DNA from: an uncultured Porphyromonadaceae bacterium
GTDB lineage: Bacteria > Bacteroidota > Bacteroidia > Bacteroidales > Coprobacteraceae
NCBI GenBank assembly: GCA_900545915.1
Contig: URAV01000049.1
Span: 1 to 15,809 of the forward strand
Length of the DNA: 15,809 nucleotides
Direction of reading: 5' to 3'
Shown: piece by piece, positions 6,295-13,060 of the stretch
Position numbering within the stretch: the first letter of the stretch is position 1
Layout of the letters: every line of letters starts with the position of its first letter
Position numbers and translations under genes: made by a program
Notes under the pieces: generated by a model
The model's input: only the letters and a program-made list of their open reading frames with translations
Databases searched by the model: none
Told to the model about the DNA's origin: nothing

Positions 6295-7692
6295 ATGAGT
6301 TCAAATCATGTCACTTTGTGGGACCGCTGTTTGGACATTATTAAAGACAATCTTTCGGAGAGCGCTTATGTTATGTGGTTTACTCCGGTCAGGGCTTTAA
6401 GCTTTGACAATAATGTCTTGACACTTGGTGTCCCTTCTTACTTCTTTTACGAATATCTGGAAGAGCATTATATAGATCTTCTGCAACGGGTGTTGTATCG
6501 CGTTTTTGGAAACGGGGTACAATTGAAATATCAGGTTGGTGTCGTAGAGAATCCCAAAACGGATGTCGTTGTTGCCGGAGCTAATAAATCTGTTAATGCA
6601 GTGCCACAGGTAACCGTTCCTGCGGCTCATGTTCCTGATCCGTTTAAACAACAAGTGTATGAAGAACTGGACTCACAATTAAATCCGGTTTATAATTTTG
6701 AAAATTATTATTCGGGAGCAAGTAATAAACTTGCGCGTACTGCGGGCGAGTCTATTGCAGAAAAACCGGGTAAAACAGCATTTAATCCCTTGTTCCTGTA
6801 TGGAGAATCGGGAGTAGGAAAAACACATTTGGTACAAGCTATCGGTATCCGCATAAAGGAAAAAGATCCTTCGGCACGTGTTTTGTATTTGTCATCTCAT
6901 CTTTTTCAGGTACAATATACAAATGCTGTCAGGAGCAATACGGTTAATGATTTTATCAATTTCTATCAAAGTATAGATGTCTTATTGATTGATGATATTC
7001 AGGATTTAGCTGGAAAAACCGGAACGCAAAATACTTTCTTCCATATTTTCAATCATTTGCATCAGAATAATAAGCAGCTGGTACTTACTTCGGATCGTCC
7101 TCCCGTTTCTTTGGAAGGTATGGTGCCTCGTTTATTGACTCGTTTTAAGTGGGGGCTTACAGCAGAAGTAGAAAGGCCTGATTATGAGTTGCGTAGAAAT
7201 ATTCTTTTAAATAAAATACATCAAGACGGTTTACCTATTTCAGAAGAGGTCGTTGACTATATTGCTCGTAATGTGGCCGATAATGTTCGCGATCTGGAAG
7301 GGATTATTGTTTCGTTGATGGCTCGTTCTACGATATTTAATCGTGAAATAACGATCGATTTGGCGGAGCGAGTTCTTTCGACCAGCGTTCATGTAGAGAA
7401 GAAGCAGGTTACAATAGAACTCATTCAAGAAAAAGTTTGTGGATTTTATGATATGGATCCTAAACTTCTTCAGGCAAAGACTCGTAAAAGAGAAATTGTT
7501 CAGGCACGCCAAATATCTATGTATCTGTCAAAAAAATATACCGATTACTCATTGTCCCGTATCGGAGATATATTGGGGAAAAAGGATCATGCCACTGTTT
7601 TGCACGCATGTAAGACAATCAGTGAACAATTAGAAATTGATAAAGCTTTGAGAGCTAATGTTCTTGAAATAGAAGAATCTCTAAAAAAATAA
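6295..7692 (+). CDS. dnaA: Chromosomal replication initiator protein DnaA
   Basis: 465 residues from the ATG at 6295; an in-frame TTG three codons earlier is less likely because relatives start M-x-S-N-H-V-x-L-W-x-R-C-L. Domain I (about 1-85) begins SNHVTLWDRCLDII. A short linker domain II (about 86-130) is rich in V, A and P. Domain III is the AAA+ ATPase with Walker A GESGVGKTH (170-178), Walker B LLIDDIQ (230-236), sensor 1 LTSDRPP from 264, the arginine-bearing RLLTRFKWGL from 279 and sensor 2 VRDLEG (331-336). Domain IV binds DnaA boxes through the signature KKDHATVLHACKTI (429-442). Everything needed for ATP binding and origin recognition is intact. The gene is not next to dnaN or recF here, and no DnaA-box cluster was found. 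Its promoter lies within a large inverted repeat. Confidence 0.98.
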   Translation: MSSNHVTLWDRCLDIIKDNLSESAYVMWFTPVRALSFDNNVLTLGVPSYFFYEYLEEHYIDLLQRVLYRVFGNGVQLKYQVGVVENPKTDVVVAGANKSVNAVPQVTVPAAHVPDPFKQQVYEELDSQLNPVYNFENYYSGASNKLARTAGESIAEKPGKTAFNPLFLYGESGVGKTHLVQAIGIRIKEKDPSARVLYLSSHLFQVQYTNAVRSNTVNDFINFYQSIDVLLIDDIQDLAGKTGTQNTFFHIFNHLHQNNKQLVLTSDRPPVSLEGMVPRLLTRFKWGLTAEVERPDYELRRNILLNKIHQDGLPISEEVVDYIARNVADNVRDLEGIIVSLMARSTIFNREITIDLAERVLSTSVHVEKKQVTIELIQEKVCGFYDMDPKLLQAKTRKREIVQARQISMYLSKKYTDYSLSRIGDILGKKDHATVLHACKTISEQLEIDKALRANVLEIEESLKK

Positions 7693-7710
7693 ATTTTACA
7701 TACTCCTGTC

Positions 7711-7744
7711 CCGGATGAAACAAAAGCTAAAACTATCCGGTTTT
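7711..7744 (+). terminator. Possible weak terminator after dnaA
   Basis: CCGGAT (7711-7716) pairs with ATCCGG (7735-7740) across an 18-base AC-rich loop and is followed by TTTT. The stem is only 6 bp and the loop is large, so this is a marginal terminator. It stands in the 65-base gap between dnaA and the glycosyltransferase gene, where no good promoter was found for the latter. Confidence 0.35.
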
Positions 7745-7757
7745 GATTCATACAGTA

Positions 7758-8744
7758 ATGAAATATACGATCGATGATATAGACATTTATATAATGACTC
7801 ACAATAGAGCGGGTTATCTGAAGCGGTCTATAGAAAGTCTTTTAAGTCAATCGGCAGGAGTTAGTAAAATTACTGTGCTTGATAATGAGAGTACAGATAA
7901 TACATTGTCGGTAGTAGAACATTTTTCTTCTTATGGAGTAAGATATATCAGGACAAAGGGGTTTCTTGGAAATTTCAAAAAAGCACAAGAAATTGCATCC
8001 GGAAAATATGTGATGTTATTCCATGATGATGATATTTTGCATCCTTTATATTTAGAACTGGCTTTGAAGGTTTTGAATGAAAAAGATGATATATCGCTTA
8101 TTACGACACGTTACACAGAATTTTTTGATGATAATTTTCCCGGAATGCCGGAATCGATAGTTCCTGATTATTATTATTTTGAAAAACAAAAAGACTTTGC
8201 TACGCATATGTATTTTTTAGAACGTATTGCGTATGCGACAGCATTATATCGGACTGTCGATTTTAAGAAAACTGCTATAGAGTATGAGAAGTTCAATAAA
8301 TTCAATGATTGGCCTTTCTTGGTAAAAATGTCCGGTTACGGGAATACGGTACTTTTTGATGACCCTTCATTATTTTATATTCGCAGACATAAGGGACAAG
8401 ACACCTGGACTTCTACTAACACACCGTCGATACAACAGATTATAAATTGGGATAAATTTTTTTATAATAAAGTAGGGGCATGGAATATTTTCTCTAAAGT
8501 CCATTATATATTTGCGTGTTGGTTTACCCATTTTCTATTCGGAAAGTATGATTCTTTCTTATCTCTTCAGGATCGGGAGCAATACAGTAAAGAAGAGCTT
8601 TTGAAGTTGGCAAGGAAAAGAGGAATAAATACATGGGGTTCTTGTATATATTGCAAATATCGTTGTAAGAATAAGACGGTGTGTAAGCGACAAGATTTTA
8701 TTCGTCAGTTAATTTTAAAGGGAAAAACGAAATTAGAAACTTGA
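7758..8744 (+). CDS. Family 2 (GT-A fold) glycosyltransferase with C-terminal cysteine cluster
   Basis: 328 residues from the ATG at 7758; an in-frame TTG at 7743 is less likely. The nucleotide-sugar domain shows IYIMTHNRAGYLKRSIESLL (residues 10-29), VLDNESTDNT (40-49) and the metal-binding DxD-type motif FHDDDILHP (88-96). FNDWPFLVKM (182-191) probably carries the catalytic acidic residue D184. Such enzymes build O-antigen, capsule or exopolysaccharide; donor and acceptor cannot be told from sequence. The C-terminal region is unusual: residues 296-309 contain four cysteines spaced C-x2-C-x3-C-x5-C amid basic residues, which could bind metal. There is no neighbouring polysaccharide cluster, so the gene is a singleton between dnaA and a convergent nitroreductase. 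It ends close to the possible small gene on the other strand (8754-8894). Confidence 0.88.
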   Translation: MKYTIDDIDIYIMTHNRAGYLKRSIESLLSQSAGVSKITVLDNESTDNTLSVVEHFSSYGVRYIRTKGFLGNFKKAQEIASGKYVMLFHDDDILHPLYLELALKVLNEKDDISLITTRYTEFFDDNFPGMPESIVPDYYYFEKQKDFATHMYFLERIAYATALYRTVDFKKTAIEYEKFNKFNDWPFLVKMSGYGNTVLFDDPSLFYIRRHKGQDTWTSTNTPSIQQIINWDKFFYNKVGAWNIFSKVHYIFACWFTHFLFGKYDSFLSLQDREQYSKEELLKLARKRGINTWGSCIYCKYRCKNKTVCKRQDFIRQLILKGKTKLET

Positions 8745-8753
8745 TTGACTTCT

Positions 8754-8894
8754 TTATCTATCTTTTGATTTGTTTTTAGAAAGGAAAAAGTTTAGTTTTT
8801 CTCTTAGTATGACAGATTCTTTATAGAAATAGCGAGTTATACTTTCGTTACTCCAATGATTTTTATCGGACATAATGTCCATGTGAAGTAACAT
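8754..8894 (-). CDS. Possible small gene, 46 residues, unknown function
   Basis: The minus strand from the ATG at 8894 is open for 46 codons to a TAA at 8756-8754, with in-frame ATGs at codons 5 and 8 as alternative starts. The peptide looks protein-like rather than random: it is highly charged and has a mixed helical pattern with aromatic residues (DKNHWSNESITRYFYKESV, then ILREKLNFFLSKNKSKDR). There is no signal or membrane segment and no family I recognise. It is convergent with the glycosyltransferase gene and lies beyond the terminator at 8955-8989, so it would need its own promoter, and only poor candidates exist. It could also be the 3' remnant of a decayed gene, or chance. Confidence 0.33.
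   Translation of the reverse strand: MLLHMDIMSDKNHWSNESITRYFYKESVILREKLNFFLSKNKSKDR
8868..8880. repeat. Perfect short palindrome GGACATAATGTCC
   Basis: Six bases on each side of a central A are perfectly complementary. A second, outer pair GTTACT/AGTAAC (8847-8852 and 8887-8892) is roughly concentric with it. It lies at the 5' end of the possible small gene. Could be an operator or a small RNA hairpin; no role can be assigned. Confidence 0.4.
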
Positions 8895-9097
8895 TTGAGG
8901 GGGAGTACTCTAAAAGCTTATCTAAATTTTATTCGGATAGAATTTGAAAGACACAAAAAAAATCAGTTCCCCTTTTTAGAGAGGAACTGTATCGGTACTG
9001 CCAACAGCGTTATAGTACGGAAAAAAGTAAAAAATAACCTGGTAATATTTTTTTATTGGAAAATCCGAACAGGCTTTTTATACTTGCAGATACATAT
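8895..9097. other. Intergenic region downstream of the nitroreductase gene
   Basis: AT-rich spacer between the possible small gene and the nitroreductase stop codon. Apart from the nitroreductase terminator at 8955-8989 nothing was recognised in it. Reading frames here are low in plausible protein character. Confidence 0.6.
8955..8989 (-). terminator. Strong Rho-independent terminator of the nitroreductase gene
   Basis: On the minus strand 8989-8964 folds as CAGTTCCTC with GGGGAACTG (9 bp, one G-U pair) around an 8-base loop, followed by A and eight T. This is a textbook terminator. It stands 108 bases past the nitroreductase stop codon and has no T-run on the plus side, so it serves the minus strand only. 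Confidence 0.85.
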
Positions 9098-9844
9098 TTA
9101 AAATTTGAAACCTTGTTCCTTGATTACCTTTAAAAACACCTCTGAAAAATATTCATTATCTTCCTTTTTATAACGTACGTCAGTAAATACTTGAGCTAAA
9201 GTTTTTTTGTTATTTTCTTTGATGAATTTCAAATTTGCGGCAAGATTTTCTTTATCTCGATATAAACGATCTATATCTTCACGAGTATAGTCTTTATATT
9301 TTTCTTGATGTATAATTGCTTCTAAAGGAAGACGATCTACCTGTTCTGGGATTTCGGATGGATAACCGACTGTAATTGTTGTTACCGGAATTACATGCTT
9401 GGGCAACTGTAACGTTTCTATAATTTGCGGTGCATTGTATGTTGTCGTTCCGAGATAACATATTCCTAATCCAGCAAGTTCTGCGACTGTACAAAATTGT
9501 TGGGCAAAGATGAGGGCATCGATTGCTGCTGTAAAAAATGATTGGAAGTTGTCGTAACCTTGTTGAGCATCTCGCCAATCACACCATTTGATGAAACGGT
9601 TAAAATCAGCACAAAACGTAAGAACTACGGGAGCAGACGTGACAGTCGGTTGATTGAAGTGAGCCGGGGCTAATTTTTCTTTCATTTCTTTGTCTCGAGT
9701 AATAATTACGCTATATAATTGCATATTACCTGTGGTTGAGACCCGACATGCCGTCTCTATAAGCTCGTTCAATAACTTTTCGGGAATATCTTCTCCGGTA
9801 TATTTACGGATAGTACGTCTTTGTTTTAATTCTTCAAATAACAT
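9098..9844 (-). CDS. FMN-dependent nitroreductase (NfsA/FRP-like)
   Basis: A 248-residue flavoenzyme of the nitroreductase superfamily, length typical of the NfsA/FRP branch. I start at the ATG at 9844, matching the family opening M-LFEELKQRRTIRKY; an in-frame GTG at 9922 only adds 26 unlikely residues. FMN-binding blocks are RRTIRKY (9-15), STTGNMQ (36-42) and GLGICYLG (125-132), with VGYPSE at 159-164. Members reduce nitroaromatics, quinones or flavins with NAD(P)H; the true substrate here is unknown. The protein is soluble. It is transcribed alone, divergently from nrdJ, from a TATTTTTG box at 9861-9868 near a 10-bp palindrome, and ends at the strong terminator at 8955-8989. Confidence 0.92.
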   Translation of the reverse strand: MLFEELKQRRTIRKYTGEDIPEKLLNELIETACRVSTTGNMQLYSVIITRDKEMKEKLAPAHFNQPTVTSAPVVLTFCADFNRFIKWCDWRDAQQGYDNFQSFFTAAIDALIFAQQFCTVAELAGLGICYLGTTTYNAPQIIETLQLPKHVIPVTTITVGYPSEIPEQVDRLPLEAIIHQEKYKDYTREDIDRLYRDKENLAANLKFIKENNKKTLAQVFTDVRYKKEDNEYFSEVFLKVIKEQGFKF

Positions 9845-9860
9845 AGGCAGTCTTTTTTTA

Positions 9861-9868
9861 CAAAAATA
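9861..9868 (-). promoter_or_regulatory. Candidate -7 promoter box of the nitroreductase gene (TATTTTTG)
   Basis: On the minus strand 9868-9861 reads TATTTTTG, an exact TAnnTTTG match 16 bases upstream of the ATG. Just upstream, within the -33/-7 interval, lies the perfect palindrome AGAATATTCT (9884-9893), a position suited to repressor binding. No TTTG -33 box is evident. Confidence 0.45.
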
Positions 9869-10101
9869 CAAAATAAAATCAGGAGAATATTCTTTTCTTG
9901 TTAGTAGCTTGACATTTTGCACAAATATTTTTATTACTTATTCCTTTTTTTGTAAGAATTTGTCTGGAGTTGGTAGAAATACTCATATTAATAAAATAAA
10001 AATAGGATAATTTGTCGGATAAGCCTGTATTTATATAGTGTTTTTTATCTTTTGGAGATTCAATTTCTATTTTGGAAAACTTTTGTTGATTCTTTAATTT
10101 T

Positions 10102-10118
10102 TAATAATCTGATTATTA
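10102..10118. repeat. Perfect 17-bp palindrome TAATAATC-T-GATTATTA
   Basis: Eight bases on each side of a central T are exactly complementary. It lies about 35 bases upstream of the proposed -33 element of nrdJ. The form is that of a binding site for a dimeric transcription factor. The regulator is unknown. Confidence 0.5.
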
Positions 10119-10152
10119 GTTTGTTACTATGTTAAAATGGAAAACTTTGATA

Positions 10153-10181
10153 TTGTTGATAAATAATTAGTTTTTTATTTG
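10153..10181 (+). promoter_or_regulatory. Candidate nrdJ promoter (TTG - 18 bases - TTTATTTG)
   Basis: TTG at 10153-10155 and TTTATTTG at 10174-10181 have acceptable spacing, and the -7 box differs from TAnnTTTG at one base. Transcription from here gives a leader of about 100 bases before the GTG start of nrdJ. Weaker alternatives exist nearby (TTAGTTTG ending at 10122). Confidence 0.35.
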
Positions 10182-10286
10182 TGTAAACAAAATGTTTTCT
10201 ATAAACTTGTAATCTCAAATTTTTCTACAAAAATCAATACTGAAAATTTATTCTAAAAACACAAAACCTACTTAAACTAAAGAACA

Positions 10287-12809
10287 GTGGAACCTAAAAA
10301 CTACACTTATGATGAAGCATTCGAAGCTTCATTAAAGTATTTTAAGGGTGATGAGCTTGCAGCCCGAGTATGGGTGAACAAATATGCCCTTAAAGATTCT
10401 TATGGAAATATTTATGAGAAGAATCCGGATGAAATGCATTTTCGTTTGGCAAGTGAAATTGCGAGAATCGAAAAAAAATATCCTAATCCGCTTACAGAGG
10501 AGCAGTTGATGGATCTTTTTAAAGATTTTCGTTATATTGTTCCTCAAGGAAGTCCGATGAGTGGTATCGGAAATAACTTTCAAATAGGATCTTTGTCTAA
10601 TTGTTTTGTTATCGGTATGGACGGCACAGCCGATTCATACGGCGGTATTATAAAAATAGATGAGGAACAAGTACAATTGATGAAGAGGCGGGGTGGAGTA
10701 GGACACGATCTGTCTCATATTCGCCCTAAAGGTTCGCCTGTAAAAAATTCGGCTTTGACCTCTACCGGTTTAGTTCCGTTTATGGAACGTTATTCCAACT
10801 CTACCCGTGAAGTTGCACAAGATGGACGTCGTGGAGCTTTGATGTTGAGTGTTTCTATTAAACATCCTGATTCGGAGGCTTTTATCGATGCAAAGATGAC
10901 AGAAGGTAAGGTAACTGGGGCAAATGTCTCTGTAAAGATCAGCGATGATTTTATGAAAGCTGCTATTGCCGGAGAGCCTTTTGTTCAGCAATATCCGATT
11001 GAAGGAGAAAATCCCAAAGTTGCAAAAGAAGTCGATGCTCAGGCTATTTGGAAAAAGATTGTACATAATGCGTGGAAGTCGGCAGAACCGGGAGTCCTTT
11101 TTTGGGATACTATTACTCGGGAATCTGTACCCGATTGCTATGCTGATCTGGGATTCAAAACCGTTTCTACCAATCCTTGCGGAGAGATACCTTTATGTCC
11201 TTATGACAGTTGCCGTTTATTAGCCGTCAATTTATATTCATACGTTGTAAATCCGTTTACAGATAAAGCATATTTCGATTTTGATCTGTTCAAACAACAT
11301 ATTATGCTGGCTCAGCGTATTATGGATGATATTATCGATCTTGAAATGGAAAAAATCGATAAAATATTGGATAAGGTTAAGTCTGATCCTGAGTCGGATG
11401 AAGTGAAGCAGACAGAATTGCATCTTTGGGAAAAGATACGGTCAAAGACTTTGAAGGGACGTCGTACCGGAGTCGGAACAACAGCCGAAGGAGATATGTT
11501 AGCTGCACTCGGATTGCAGTATGGGACAGAAAAAGCGACGGAATTTTCGGAACAAGTCCATAAGACATTAGCTTTGGCGGCATATCGCTCTTCTGTGCAG
11601 ATGGCGAAAGAAAGAGGAGCTTTTGAAATATTCGATGCGAAGAGAGAAGAGAAGAATCCGTTTATTCTGCGTTTAAAGGATGCCGATCCTGAGCTTTACT
11701 CTGATATGGTGAAGTACGGACGTAGAAATATTGCTTGTTTGACGATTGCTCCGACAGGAACAACGAGCCTTATGACACAGACGACCTCCGGTATTGAACC
11801 GGTGTTTATGCCTGTGTATCGTAGGCGTCGGAAAGTAAATCCGAATGACCCTGAAGTTCGTATCGATTTTGTCGATGAATCAGGAGATGCGTATGAAGAG
11901 TATGTTGTGTTCCATCATAAGTTTATAACATGGATGCAGACCAATGGTTATGAAGTGCGATCGAACTATACACAGGAAGAAATAGACGAATTAGTCTCCA
12001 AATCACCTTATTATAAGGCTACATCGAATGATGTCGATTGGTTGCAGAAAGTAAGAATGCAAGGCCGTGTTCAAAAATGGGTAGATCATTCGATCAGTGT
12101 AACGATCAATCTGCCGTCGGATGTAACAGAGGAATTGGTGGGACAGTTGTATGTCGAAGCTTGGAAGAGCGGCTGTAAAGGTTGTACCGTTTATAGAGAC
12201 GGTTCTCGGGCAGGAGTGCTTCTCGCAACGAAAAAGGAGGAGAAAAAAGCTCCGGTACATCTTGATCCTAAACGTCCTATAGAGTTAGATGCCGATGTAG
12301 TCCGTTTCCAGAATAATAAAGATAAATGGATTGCTTTTATTGGCTTGAAAGATGGTAATCCTTATGAAATTTTTACAGGTCTGGCGGATGATGAAGAGGG
12401 AATCTTGCTTCCGAAAAATATTACGAAAGGAAAGATAATTAAAGCTATCGATGAAGAAGGCAATAAACGTTATGATTTTCAATATCGAAATAAGAGAGGA
12501 TATAAAACGACAATTGAAGGTTTATCCGATAAGTTTAACCCTGAATATTGGAATTATGCCAAATTGATTTCGGGAGTTTTGCGTTACGGTATGCCTATTG
12601 ATCAAGTTTTGAAGCTCGTTTCTACTCTTGAATTGGACAGTCAGTCTATCAATACGTGGAAAAACGGGGTAGAAAGAGCTTTGAAAAAATATCTGCCGAA
12701 CGGAACAAAAGCCAGCGGACAAACGTGTCCGAATTGTGGTCAGGAAACCCTTATTTATCAGGAGGGTTGTTTGATTTGTACTTCATGTGGGACATCTAAA
12801 TGCGGATAA
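10287..12809 (+). CDS. nrdJ: Adenosylcobalamin-dependent (class II) ribonucleoside-diphosphate reductase
   Basis: An 840-residue enzyme that reduces ribonucleotides to deoxyribonucleotides with a radical generated from coenzyme B12, without needing oxygen. Translation starts at GTG 10287: an in-frame TAA lies three codons upstream and the next ATG is codon 50, so GTG is effectively forced, and EPKNYTYDEAFEASLKYFKG matches relatives. The redox cysteine C106 sits in SLSNCFVIG. The active-site loop STNPCGEIPL (294-303) carries N296, C298 and E300. GVGTTAEGD (396-403) and APTGTTSLM (488-496) complete the catalytic barrel, which ends near 640. An extra C-terminal part (about 655-800) leads to a cysteine-rich tail with CPNCG (814-818), CLICTSCG (828-835) and a final CG, probably zinc-binding and involved in re-reduction by thioredoxin. 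It is a single-gene unit closed by the terminator at 12847-12877. Confidence 0.96.
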   Translation: MEPKNYTYDEAFEASLKYFKGDELAARVWVNKYALKDSYGNIYEKNPDEMHFRLASEIARIEKKYPNPLTEEQLMDLFKDFRYIVPQGSPMSGIGNNFQIGSLSNCFVIGMDGTADSYGGIIKIDEEQVQLMKRRGGVGHDLSHIRPKGSPVKNSALTSTGLVPFMERYSNSTREVAQDGRRGALMLSVSIKHPDSEAFIDAKMTEGKVTGANVSVKISDDFMKAAIAGEPFVQQYPIEGENPKVAKEVDAQAIWKKIVHNAWKSAEPGVLFWDTITRESVPDCYADLGFKTVSTNPCGEIPLCPYDSCRLLAVNLYSYVVNPFTDKAYFDFDLFKQHIMLAQRIMDDIIDLEMEKIDKILDKVKSDPESDEVKQTELHLWEKIRSKTLKGRRTGVGTTAEGDMLAALGLQYGTEKATEFSEQVHKTLALAAYRSSVQMAKERGAFEIFDAKREEKNPFILRLKDADPELYSDMVKYGRRNIACLTIAPTGTTSLMTQTTSGIEPVFMPVYRRRRKVNPNDPEVRIDFVDESGDAYEEYVVFHHKFITWMQTNGYEVRSNYTQEEIDELVSKSPYYKATSNDVDWLQKVRMQGRVQKWVDHSISVTINLPSDVTEELVGQLYVEAWKSGCKGCTVYRDGSRAGVLLATKKEEKKAPVHLDPKRPIELDADVVRFQNNKDKWIAFIGLKDGNPYEIFTGLADDEEGILLPKNITKGKIIKAIDEEGNKRYDFQYRNKRGYKTTIEGLSDKFNPEYWNYAKLISGVLRYGMPIDQVLKLVSTLELDSQSINTWKNGVERALKKYLPNGTKASGQTCPNCGQETLIYQEGCLICTSCGTSKCG

Positions 12810-12846
12810 ATCGGTCTATTATTGTATAGAAAGATATTCTATTGAT

Positions 12847-12877
12847 AAAAAAGGCGAACATGTGTTCGTCTTTTTTT
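12847..12877 (+). terminator. Rho-independent terminator of nrdJ
   Basis: GGCGAACA (12853-12860) pairs with TGTTCGTC (12863-12870), one G-U pair, and is followed by seven T. Six A precede the stem, so the reverse strand is also T-rich, but only nrdJ reads into it, ending 38 bases earlier. Confidence 0.85.
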
Positions 12878-12892
12878 GTTTGAACTTACGAT

Positions 12893-12951
12893 CCTGTTTT
12901 AAATCTTTTGGAAAGTTATATTATTTCATTTCGGATAAAAATTTAAACAGG
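12893..12951. repeat. Imperfect inverted repeat between nrdJ and malQ
   Basis: CCTGTTTTAAAT (12893-12904) pairs with ATTTAAACAGG (12941-12951) over 11 bp with a single bulged T, around a 36-base spacer. Two more pairs form beyond one mismatch. It lies after the nrdJ terminator and before the candidate malQ promoter, so it is not in a stable transcript of either gene unless promoters are misplaced. Operator or remnant of a small palindromic element; undecided. Confidence 0.4.
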
Positions 12952-12980
12952 CTCTTAACAATATTTGAAAGAAAGAATTT

Positions 12981-12988
12981 TATTTTTG
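12981..12988 (+). promoter_or_regulatory. Candidate -7 promoter box of malQ (TATTTTTG)
   Basis: TATTTTTG matches TAnnTTTG exactly and is followed by GGC. It is 73 bases upstream of the malQ ATG, giving a leader of about 65 bases. A TTTG at 12964-12967 is too close (13 bases) for a standard -33 box. Confidence 0.4.
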
Positions 12989-13060
12989 GGCTGAGATATA
13001 ATTATCGGTTTTGAATAAATTCGTAACTTCATAACGAGCTAATGATTAAAATGAATAGCT

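Larger units (their letters stand above)
9894..10286. other. Divergent intergenic region between the nitroreductase and nrdJ genes
   Basis: About 390 bases of very AT-rich DNA without a gene. It holds a 17-bp palindrome (10102-10118), an imperfect direct repeat built on TGGAAAACTTT...TTGTTGAT (10073-10090 and 10138-10160), a likely nrdJ promoter (10153-10181), and three short TTTTCTA-like repeats in the predicted nrdJ leader. No cobalamin riboswitch core was recognised, although nrdJ is a B12-dependent enzyme. Confidence 0.55.

Noticed and set aside
8745..9097. Insertion sequence or prophage remnant in the convergent gap
   Set aside because: No paired terminal repeats, target duplication or transposase-like peptide could be found; only local palindromes and a terminator.
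8895..9101. Plus-strand open frame of 68 codons after the glycosyltransferase
   Set aside because: It starts with TTG, runs through the strong nitroreductase terminator and overlaps the end of the nitroreductase gene; the protein shows no recognisable pattern.
9845..9922. Upstream GTG start for the nitroreductase
   Set aside because: The 26 extra residues have no family counterpart and are encoded over the promoter box and palindrome.
12787..13014. Plus-strand open frame of 75 codons overlapping the end of nrdJ
   Set aside because: It begins inside nrdJ in another frame and reads through the nrdJ terminator hairpin and the intergenic repeat.
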